Source: Alcaligenaceae bacterium (lineage in GTDB: Bacteria > Pseudomonadota > Gammaproteobacteria > Burkholderiales > Burkholderiaceae_B). From it: a stretch of 8,142 bases of DNA. The DNA lies in the NCBI GenBank assembly GCA_029265335.1, contig JAJUJN010000082.1, positions 1 through 8,142 on the forward strand, in the 5' to 3' direction. Positions 1-5,912 of the stretch are shown one piece after another; the first letter of the stretch is position 1; each line of letters opens with the position of its first letter. The notes below the pieces were generated by a model. That model was not told the DNA's origin and searched no databases. It saw only the letters and a list, made by a program, of their open reading frames with translations. A program made the translations under genes and the position numbers.

Positions 1-998
1 AGACCGCCCCAGATGAGCCGCCAAGATTCCGGCAACGCCGCTTTCACCCCCACCTGTCGTGCCTCGGCGGACTCGCGCTGGTACTCGGCATTGCATTGCC
101 AGTGCGCGACCTGCTGACGGCGACAGGCCACCCGCTGCAATTGCCACCCTCGCCAATGTGCAGGCATTTCAAGAATCGCGGCAGCGAGTTCCTGCACGGT
201 GTGCAAAGTGGGCAAGGACGTATCACGTTGCCACTGGGCAAGGGCCTCGTGCCACACCTCGGAACCAGCAAGTGCGGGCTCCTGGGGCTGCTCGACGGGT
301 GCAGGCGCCCGTGTGGGCCAAGCGTGGAAAATAAGCACCACGCTCGCCATGGCGGCCAAAGCAAGGCCCAGCCAGCGCCAGCTGCCTTGTATCGGCGCCA
401 CGCCGAATGGTCCGCGCACCGGTTGCAACATGATGGCTGGCCCGGCTTGCTCGCCCAGGCTGGCCCAGCCCAGCGGCTTGACCGGGTCATCGTGGCTCCC
501 GCCCTCGCCCCACAACACGAGGTTGTCGCCAAAGCGATCCCACCAGCCGCGGGCCACCGATTCGCTTTCGGCCACCGACAGGACCTCGTCGCCGCCGCTC
601 AACACCTGACCATCCCGCGCAACGGCCAACCAACAGCGCGCGGGATCATCGGGCAGGGTCAAGCGCACCATATGCAAGCCAGGCCCTGCTCGACGAGCAA
701 AAGCCTGGGCCGCCGAACATGGCATGCGCCAGGCCGATCTCTCGGCCACGTGGATACGAGCCATGCCGACTACCTCGGCTCGCCCTCCGGCGTGGCTCCA
801 GTGGGTGGCGCCGCGACGTTGCGCCCGACGTCTGGCTTCGCGCGTGAGGTCGCGCCCCAGGATCGCCTCCCATTGCAGTCCCAGGATAAGGTCGAAGGCA
901 GCACCGTCAGCCGAGTGGGCGCGGATGCTCACAGGAGTGGGCCAGCGATCACCAGCAGCCTCTGCCGACGCCCGGTGGGCGAATAGGCGCCTGAGCAT
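1..998 (-). CDS. pilO: PilO-family type IVb pilus accessory protein (3' end beyond window)
   Basis: The reading frame opens with ATG at 998-996 and stays open for 332 codons to the left window edge, so the C-terminus is missing. In R64-type thin pili PilO is an inner-membrane protein needed for pilus assembly. Visible here are a cytoplasmic region (about residues 1-205, with GLQWEAILG at 40-48 and LPDDPARCW at 115-123), one strong membrane helix (about 207-226, WLGLALAAMASVVLIF), a Pro/Ala-rich stretch, and a periplasmic part. The periplasmic part has a Cys-Trp-Cys-Tyr pattern (Cys292, Trp300, Cys302, Tyr306) that I associate with this family. The start codon directly follows the pilN stop (TGA-ATG), and a strong AGGAGG lies 8 bases upstream inside the pilN end, which suggests translational coupling. 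Identification rests on position after a PilN secretin, the topology and these weak motifs; PilO sequences are poorly conserved. R64 PilO is longer, so perhaps 100 residues lie outside the window. Confidence 0.8.
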   Translation of the reverse strand, partial: MLRRLFAHRASAEAAGDRWPTPVSIRAHSADGAAFDLILGLQWEAILGRDLTREARRRAQRRGATHWSHAGGRAEVVGMARIHVAERSAWRMPCSAAQAFARRAGPGLHMVRLTLPDDPARCWLAVARDGQVLSGGDEVLSVAESESVARGWWDRFGDNLVLWGEGGSHDDPVKPLGWASLGEQAGPAIMLQPVRGPFGVAPIQGSWRWLGLALAAMASVVLIFHAWPTRAPAPVEQPQEPALAGSEVWHEALAQWQRDTSLPTLHTVQELAAAILEMPAHWRGWQLQRVACRRQQVAHWQCNAEYQRESAEARQVGVKAALPESWRLIWGG

Positions 999-2624
999 TC
1001 AGAAGCCCTCCTCGACGGCGGCGGTGACGATCACCAAGGTAGTTTCGCGGCGCTGACGGGCCCGGTCTGCCCCGCCCAGCCACACGGGCAGCTTGCGATC
1101 GAGCCGACGCGAATCAGCTTCGTTGATGTCACGATCGAAGCCCGACACGATCATGGGCTGCCCGGGTCGCAGCTCCACCTGCTGCACGGTGCCGTTGCCA
1201 TCCACCGTAAGTTGCTGCACCTCGACGGCGTTGTTGCCCCGGCCGAAGGTGACGCTGGTGAGCGGCTGCGCCACCGTGGTGTCGTAGGCGATCGAAAGCA
1301 GAATCTGGCCGTCTTCCTGGGCGTCGGGGATCAGCGTGAGGAACTGACCCACGGTTTCCTCCTTCTGCGACACCGAGACGCTGGGCAGCGAAGCTGCCAC
1401 ACCGCCATCGGTGCTGGCGGCAAGCGCCGTGGTTTGCACCTTGTCGATCCAGCTGAACGTGGTGCGCACGGCATGTGTGACGGGGCGCCGATTGAGGGTG
1501 ACCAGCGGTATGCTCACATGCCGTGTGACCGAACCGACGTGATCGAGCGCTTGCACGATGGCTGAGGAACCTTGCCAGGGGCCGCTCTCCACTTGCGCTT
1601 GCAAGGAGCCGGCCAGGGCGTTGGCCCCGGCCCCCGGCAAGGCCAGGGCAGCGCCGGCGCGAGTGGCGGCATACAGCACATTCCAATCGATTCCCGCCTC
1701 TCCGCTGTCGTCGAGCGCCACCGTAACCTCTTCGAACAGCAGGCGCACACGCCTTGTAAGGGCCCGGTTCTCGCGTTCAAGAAAAGCCGCCACACGAGCC
1801 AGGGCTGCCGGGGTGTCGGTGATCACCACCAGCGAGGAGCCATCACGATGCGCGGCCACTTGCCCGGCGCGAGTGAGCAAGGGCTCCAGGCGACCGGTGA
1901 CCGCCGCCATGACATCGTCTACCCTCGCCTCGATCTGGGTGTTGGAGGCTACGGCAAACGCCCCCGCGCTACCGCCATCGGTGCGGCCCAAGCCGGCTTG
2001 CGCCCGCGACTGCAACACCAGCGCGCGCACATTGAACACTCGGCTCTCGGTGCGATAGAACTGGATCTCGCCGTTGCTGTAGCGCCAAGCGATGGCCAGG
2101 CGCGCAGCAGCCAGGTCGAGGATCTCGGGCAGCGGCAGGATGTCGTCGGGAATCTGAAAGCGCGGCCGGTCCAGTCCAGCTGGCGCCGCTGGAGCGTTAC
2201 GGCTGCCAAAGGCCGCCTCAGGCAGTCGCGCCTCGGCCTCCACTCGCACCGGAATGCCTGTGGCACGTGTGATGCGGGCGGCCAGCGTGTCGACATCCAC
2301 TTCGTTCTCGGGAAACAGCAACGCGGTCCGCACATCTTCCTGCAACGCCTTGGGCAGAATGACTTCGCGAGCCAGAGGCTCGGGCCTACCCGCCAGCCAG
2401 GGTCGGTTCACTTCCTGGGCCTGCCGGCGACGCTCGCGATCGCTCAGGCTCTGGGCAAATTCCGCTTGCGCGTCTTGCAGCTGTTCCTGCCTCACACTGC
2501 TCTTGCCGGCGAGCTCAACCGCCTGCTGCATCACGCTGCAGGCGGGCATCAAGGCCAGCAGCGGCAACGTTGCCAGCAGGGTTCTTGTCCGCGTGATGCG
2601 CGGCCGAATTCGCAACCATGCCAT
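999..2624 (-). CDS. pilN: PilN-family type IVb pilus secretin (outer-membrane lipoprotein)
   Basis: This encodes a 541-residue secretin, the outer-membrane channel through which a type IVb pilus leaves the cell. The N-terminus is a lipoprotein signal: Arg-rich n-region, hydrophobic core, and LMPAC with Cys29 as the lipidation site. The Met at -3 and Pro at -2 depart from the classic lipobox. A charged, probably helical stretch follows (about 45-75), then an STN/N0-like region (about 75-205), an N1-like repeat with LVVITDTPAALARVAAFLE (about 270-290), and the C-terminal secretin barrel ending with PGQPMIVSGFDRD, LPVWLGG and TTLVIVTA. I chose ATG 2624-2622 over the longer open frame beginning at 2714. 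It gives a proper lipoprotein signal, has GGGAG six bases upstream, and starts 13 bases after the previous stop; the longer start would overlap that gene by 77 bases and bury the signal. The length fits R64 PilN/BfpB secretins. It is co-directional and packed with pilO. Confidence 0.93.
   Translation of the reverse strand: MAWLRIRPRITRTRTLLATLPLLALMPACSVMQQAVELAGKSSVRQEQLQDAQAEFAQSLSDRERRRQAQEVNRPWLAGRPEPLAREVILPKALQEDVRTALLFPENEVDVDTLAARITRATGIPVRVEAEARLPEAAFGSRNAPAAPAGLDRPRFQIPDDILPLPEILDLAAARLAIAWRYSNGEIQFYRTESRVFNVRALVLQSRAQAGLGRTDGGSAGAFAVASNTQIEARVDDVMAAVTGRLEPLLTRAGQVAAHRDGSSLVVITDTPAALARVAAFLERENRALTRRVRLLFEEVTVALDDSGEAGIDWNVLYAATRAGAALALPGAGANALAGSLQAQVESGPWQGSSAIVQALDHVGSVTRHVSIPLVTLNRRPVTHAVRTTFSWIDKVQTTALAASTDGGVAASLPSVSVSQKEETVGQFLTLIPDAQEDGQILLSIAYDTTVAQPLTSVTFGRGNNAVEVQQLTVDGNGTVQQVELRPGQPMIVSGFDRDINEADSRRLDRKLPVWLGGADRARQRRETTLVIVTAAVEEGF
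1007..1012 (-). promoter_or_regulatory. Ribosome binding site of pilO inside the pilN 3' end
   Basis: Read on the minus strand this is AGGAGG, a full Shine-Dalgarno core, 8 bases before the ATG at 998. It lies in the last codons of pilN. It fixes the pilO start at the codon directly after the pilN stop. Confidence 0.8.
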
Positions 2625-2630
2625 GGGCTT

Positions 2631-2635
2631 CTCCC
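2631..2635 (-). promoter_or_regulatory. Ribosome binding site deciding the pilN start
   Basis: GGGAG on the minus strand, six bases before ATG 2624-2622, within the 13-base gap after the upstream stop codon (2640-2638). It supports the shorter pilN start with the lipoprotein signal at the true N-terminus. Confidence 0.7.
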
Positions 2636-2637
2636 GC

Positions 2638-3627
2638 TCAGGATATGGGTGGCATGGCGCCGGGCGCCACGGTACGGTCGCAAGGCTGCGTGAGCGGCAC
2701 CACACGCAACACACGGTTGGAATAGAAGCACGGCTGCAAGGGCCGTTCCGCCAACTCCGTTGCCGCTAGCAGGTCGCGCACCGCGCTGCGGAAATCGGCG
2801 CCAAAAGCTGCGGACGCCACCAGGGGGATGTCGACATCCACCGTCCAGTGTTCGGGGCCGAAGATCCAGCCTGCCTCGCGCGCCCAACGTTGTAGAAGGC
2901 GCCTCATGTTTTTATCGGAGAGGGCGGCATCGAACTCGAGCACGACAGACGCCTGCATCACGGGTTCAGCCCGTGCCGCTGTAGCAACGGTTGCCGGAAG
3001 CGGCTCCACCCCAAAGTCAGGCGCGACCGCTGCTCTCGCGACAAAGCCAGATACTGTGGACGTCGCCGAAACGGAGGGTTCCTGAGCGCTGGCGTGCGAC
3101 GCCGCTGCCGGTGCCGAAATATTGGAATGAGCCTCAGGCGCGAAGTCGTTTGACGCCTGATGGACACGGCCAACCCGCTCCGGCGCTAACGAGTTGGCGT
3201 CGCCCGATGCGATGCCACGGCGCGGCGCCTGACCGAGATAGTCGGCGCGGGCGCTGATGGGGCCGATGCGCATTTCGAGCGCAGCTACGGTGCCCGGCAC
3301 CACCACATAAGGGCCCTTCTGTTCGAAGGGCACCACCTGGCTGGCGTGCTCATGAGGTGCGGGCGCGGCAAATATGGCCGGCAACACCTGACCTGGAGGA
3401 TATTGCAGCCACGTGTGGCGTCCGTCGTCGAACACCTGTACGGGTGCTACGCGGCGATCACCGGAGAGGCGATAGTTGAAATCGTAAGCCGAAGCAGCAG
3501 CCGACGGCTGAGTATCATTTGTGTGTACAACCGTGGCCTGCGTTGCAGCGGTCGCAGCCAAAACTGCTCCGCCCACAACGCCCAACAGCCATTGCCTGAT
3601 GGCCACCTTTTTGCCGGCTGACCCCAT
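2638..3627 (-). CDS. TcpQ/PilL-like type IVb pilus periplasmic protein
   Basis: This is a 329-residue exported protein, first gene of the pilus unit. Residues 1-30 form a signal peptide (KK and R in the n-region, then WLLGVVGGAVLAATA). Residues 47-132 resemble the start of VirB9/TrbG/CagX proteins: YDFNYRL, then VFDDGRHTWLQYP and PAIF. Residues 133-227 are a low-complexity Ala/Ser/Pro/His linker. Residues about 228-312 match the TcpQ/PilL C-terminal domain: LLQRWAREAGW, FGADFRSAVRDLLAA and FYSNRVLRVVP. Known TcpQ and PilL proteins assist the outer-membrane secretin, and the secretin gene pilN follows 13 bases downstream, so the likely role is secretin stabilisation or assembly in the periplasm. 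ATG 3627-3625 has AGGAG six bases upstream. Cys299 and Cys316 could form a disulfide. The C-terminal domain call is firm; the VirB9-like call rests on short motifs, and the name pilL is a position-based inference. Confidence 0.77.
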   Translation of the reverse strand: MGSAGKKVAIRQWLLGVVGGAVLAATAATQATVVHTNDTQPSAAASAYDFNYRLSGDRRVAPVQVFDDGRHTWLQYPPGQVLPAIFAAPAPHEHASQVVPFEQKGPYVVVPGTVAALEMRIGPISARADYLGQAPRRGIASGDANSLAPERVGRVHQASNDFAPEAHSNISAPAAASHASAQEPSVSATSTVSGFVARAAVAPDFGVEPLPATVATAARAEPVMQASVVLEFDAALSDKNMRRLLQRWAREAGWIFGPEHWTVDVDIPLVASAAFGADFRSAVRDLLAATELAERPLQPCFYSNRVLRVVPLTQPCDRTVAPGAMPPIS

Positions 3628-3633
3628 TGCCCT

Positions 3634-3638
3634 CTCCT
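3634..3638 (-). promoter_or_regulatory. Ribosome binding site of the TcpQ/PilL-like gene
   Basis: AGGAG on the minus strand, six bases before ATG 3627-3625. It supports that start and marks the first translated gene of the pilus unit. Confidence 0.75.
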
Positions 3639-3670
3639 GTGTGCAGATGACCGAAACTTGTCATCCCTGG

Positions 3671-3682
3671 GGCAATGTTGCC
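3671..3682. repeat. Short inverted repeat upstream of the pilus operon
   Basis: GGCAA and TTGCC form perfect five-base arms around a two-base centre, 44-55 bases upstream of the first pilus start codon. There is no T-run after it on either strand, so it does not look like an intrinsic terminator. A regulator-binding site for the pilus promoter is possible, but five-base arms also occur by chance in GC-rich DNA. Confidence 0.35.
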
Positions 3683-3781
3683 AACGGCGAAAGGACCCAA
3701 CAATATCGGAAGCCACGTACGGGTGCGCGCCGGCGAACGCACTCGCCCAGGGCGGCTGCTTGGCTTTTGTCGCGGCAAGGT

Positions 3782-4546
3782 TCAGAGATTCAAGGTCAGG
3801 ATCAGGTCGGGCCTGTCGGTGCAGATCGCATCCACACCCCAACGACGCAGCTCACTGGCCCGCGCCACGTCGTTCACGGTATACGCCATGATCGCAAAGC
3901 CTTCACGCAACACCGGGTCGAGCCGCGCAGGCTCAAGGCGGTCTTCACGCACATGAAGCGCAGTCGCCTCGAGGCGGTTGAGCTGATGCAGCCAGTTGCG
4001 GGGTATTCGATCGACCAGCAAGCCTCGGGGTAATTGCGGCATACGCTCCTGCATCACTTGCAAGGCGTCGAAGGAAAAAGAGGAAATCAGCGGCAGGCCT
4101 TCACACGCCGTGCCGCCGGCAACGGGCCAATGTTCCTGCAGCACATCGGCAATTCGATGCGCCGTGGCGGCGTCGAGCCCACGCGTGGGCTTGATCTCGA
4201 GATTGAACCACAAACCCAGCGCGAGCAGCCGCTCCAGTGCCGCTGGCAAGGTTGGCACACCCTCACCTTGCCATTCGGGCCCTAGCCAGGCGCCAGCGTC
4301 GAGTGCCTGCAGTTCGGCCAGCGAATAGGCGGCCACACGGCCTTTGCCGGGCAGCGTGCGGCCCAGCCGTGTGTCGTGCATAAGTATCGGGTGGTGATCA
4401 GCGGTGAGCATGACGTCGAATTCAACGCCTCTCACCCCCAGTCGGGCGGCCAGATCGAATGCCGCCAGCGTGTTCTCGGGGGCCAGCACCCCCGCTCCGC
4501 GGTGCCCCAGAACACGAGGCCAGGGCCACCGCCGAGCGCTGCTCAT
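3782..4546 (-). CDS. ugpQ: Glycerophosphodiester phosphodiesterase UgpQ
   Basis: This encodes a 254-residue cytosolic enzyme that hydrolyses glycerophosphodiesters to sn-glycerol 3-phosphate and the free alcohol. All signature elements of the GDPD TIM barrel are visible: GHRG (His15), APENT (Glu24), EFDV (Glu42, Asp44), MHD (His57, a second catalytic His), LEIKP (Glu117, Lys119), YTVND, and the C-terminal DAICTDRPDLIL. There is no signal peptide or membrane segment, which fits cytosolic UgpQ (247 residues in E. coli) rather than periplasmic GlpQ. The ATG (4546-4544) immediately follows the ugpB stop. Only a weak GGTGG lies four bases upstream, so translation probably depends on ribosomes finishing ugpB. 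Linkage to ugpB suggests it cleaves diesters brought in with the help of that binding protein. Confidence 0.94.
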   Translation of the reverse strand: MSSARRWPWPRVLGHRGAGVLAPENTLAAFDLAARLGVRGVEFDVMLTADHHPILMHDTRLGRTLPGKGRVAAYSLAELQALDAGAWLGPEWQGEGVPTLPAALERLLALGLWFNLEIKPTRGLDAATAHRIADVLQEHWPVAGGTACEGLPLISSFSFDALQVMQERMPQLPRGLLVDRIPRNWLHQLNRLEATALHVREDRLEPARLDPVLREGFAIMAYTVNDVARASELRRWGVDAICTDRPDLILTLNL

Positions 4547-5830
4547 TCAGCCACCGTTCATCGCCACGGTGGCGCGCCGGGCGGCATCATTCTGCGCCTG
4601 CAACGCCGGCTTGGCGCCGGTGAGTGCTGCCCAGGTTTCTTCGTTGAGAATGTTGAGCACCTCGGAGTACTGGTTGAGGCGAGCACCCCGACTGTCTTTG
4701 TCGGAAGCCTGCTCCATATCGAGCACCACCGTTCTGGCTCCCGGTATGCGTTCGTAGAACGAGATATCGGCCGCCCGGAAGGCCGCGTCGGTGAGCGGCA
4801 GGAAGCCGGTACGCTGGTGCCATTCAGCCGCCACAGTGGGTTTGGCCAGCCAGGCAACGAAAGCCGCCATGGCTTTTTCTTCGGCAGCCGAGTGGCCAGA
4901 GGTAGCCCACAGCGACGAACCTCCTACCAGAGGAATGCCGGGCTGCTTGGTAGCCTCGGAGTAGATGGGCAGCATGGCCACCCCGGTGGAAAACGGCGCA
5001 TCGACCAAGGTGGCCCAGGCGCCCGTGCCCGACGACAGCACCGCGCACTGCCCGGTGGCGAACAACTCGTCTGCCGCGCCATCCACCGTGGCGACCACCA
5101 GCAGCTTGCTTCGCGCCCAGCTGCTCATCAAGGCCATGTGCCGCACGTGCAGGCTATCGCCCACCAGCAACTGAACCTTGCCGCCATCAAGCCCGTTGTT
5201 GCGCGAGGCAAATGGCTTGTTGTTGAGCATCGAGAGGTTTTCTTGGTGCACCCAGGCCATGTGACTGGTGGCGTAAGGGCACTTGGCGCCGGCTGCGCGC
5301 AGTGCGAGCAGCTGATCCTGCAGCTCCCGCCAAGTGCGTGGGGGTTTGTCGGGGTTGAGCCCAACCTGTGTAAAAAGATCGCGGTTGTAGAACAGCACCG
5401 GAATTTCTGCCATGAGTGGCAAAGCCAGCAGACGGCTGCGGCTATCGCGCACGAAACTGGTGGTCTGCGGCAAGAACCACTGCGCATCGGCAAGGGGGTA
5501 TTTGGCAAGCAGTTGATGCAGAGGAAGAATGCGGTTTTGCTTGGCCACAGTTTCGGGCGCATGATTATCGGCCAGCTCGACGAAATGCGGCGGGTTCCCT
5601 GCTTTCAGCGCCTCGGCCAGCCCGCTCTGCAAATCCGCGGGCGAAGGTGCATGCTGCACGTGCACTTCAACCTCGTTTTGCTCACGGTTGAATCGAGACA
5701 CCATCGACTGGAAGACCTCGCGATGCGCGGGCTTGAGCGAATGCCAGACGTCGATGCGCTGGGGGTCCGCCTGCGCGGTGCTCCCCAGGAGCACGGCTGC
5801 TGCAGCCATGAGCTTGAACCAAATTTTCAC
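4547..5830 (-). CDS. ugpB: UgpB-like periplasmic binding protein for glycerol-3-phosphate or glycerophosphodiesters
   Basis: This is a 427-residue family-1 solute-binding protein of an ABC importer. Residues 1-21 are a signal peptide ending AQA before Asp22. It aligns by eye along its length with E. coli UgpB: WHS (29-31), LKAGNPP (75-81), IPVLFYNRDLF (143-153), PPRTWREL (163-170), AWVHQENLS (192-200), KPFASRNNG (205-213), GGSSLWA, and AAEWHQRTGFLPLT near the C-terminus. Pocket positions differ: the places of E. coli mature Glu66, Ser121 and Trp169 hold Asp88, Glu142 and His190, and Tyr42 is not kept, while Trp172 is kept as Trp193. The start is GTG (5830-5828) with AGGAG five bases upstream; the internal ATG at codon 8 would cut the signal's charged n-region. 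ugpQ follows with no gap. No ugpA, ugpE or ugpC lies beside it in the window. Family assignment is strong; the exact ligand is open. Confidence 0.9.
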   Translation of the reverse strand: MKIWFKLMAAAAVLLGSTAQADPQRIDVWHSLKPAHREVFQSMVSRFNREQNEVEVHVQHAPSPADLQSGLAEALKAGNPPHFVELADNHAPETVAKQNRILPLHQLLAKYPLADAQWFLPQTTSFVRDSRSRLLALPLMAEIPVLFYNRDLFTQVGLNPDKPPRTWRELQDQLLALRAAGAKCPYATSHMAWVHQENLSMLNNKPFASRNNGLDGGKVQLLVGDSLHVRHMALMSSWARSKLLVVATVDGAADELFATGQCAVLSSGTGAWATLVDAPFSTGVAMLPIYSEATKQPGIPLVGGSSLWATSGHSAAEEKAMAAFVAWLAKPTVAAEWHQRTGFLPLTDAAFRAADISFYERIPGARTVVLDMEQASDKDSRGARLNQYSEVLNILNEETWAALTGAKPALQAQNDAARRATVAMNGG

Positions 5831-5835
5831 GATGA

Positions 5836-5840
5836 CTCCT
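5836..5840 (-). promoter_or_regulatory. Ribosome binding site supporting the GTG start of ugpB
   Basis: AGGAG on the minus strand, five bases before GTG 5830-5828. No in-frame ATG exists between it and the GTG. It supports a GTG start over the ATG at codon 8, which would lack the Lys residues of the signal peptide. Confidence 0.75.
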
Positions 5841-5857
5841 GAACGTCACGAAATTCA

Positions 5858-5875
5858 CATGGCTTTGGCGCCATG
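5858..5875. repeat. Inverted repeat in the dadA-ugpB gap
   Basis: CATGGC and GCCATG form perfect six-base arms around a six-base loop in the 82-base gap between the dadA stop and the ugpB start. No T-run follows on either strand, so it is a poor intrinsic terminator. It could be an operator or a weak transcript hairpin between the two genes, or chance. Confidence 0.35.
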
Positions 5876-5912
5876 CGACAAAACAATAAGTACCTTCGGG
5901 CGCCTGACCGGT

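Noticed and set aside
96..986. A 296-codon open frame on the plus strand
   Set aside because: Antisense to pilO. The minus frame has a strong ribosome binding site, a membrane helix and operon placement; the plus frame shows none of these.
1572..2693. A 373-codon open frame on the plus strand
   Set aside because: Antisense to the secretin gene, which has clear motifs. The plus-strand product has no recognisable domain.
999..2714. Longer pilN start at 2714
   Set aside because: It would overlap the upstream gene by 77 bases and bury the lipoprotein signal behind 30 extra residues. ATG 2624 has a ribosome binding site at proper spacing.
3711..3781. Terminator after ugpQ
   Set aside because: The GC-rich stretch contains only short imperfect pairings and no T-run in the minus direction.
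4376..5842. A 488-codon open frame on the plus strand
   Set aside because: It lies fully antisense to ugpB and the start of ugpQ. Its composition (rich in Arg, Gly, His, Gln) is typical of a GC-rich shadow frame, and no family motif is seen.
5831..5912. A Pho box upstream of ugpB, as in E. coli ugp
   Set aside because: TTGTCGC near 5880 recalls half of the motif, but no second half lies at the expected spacing.
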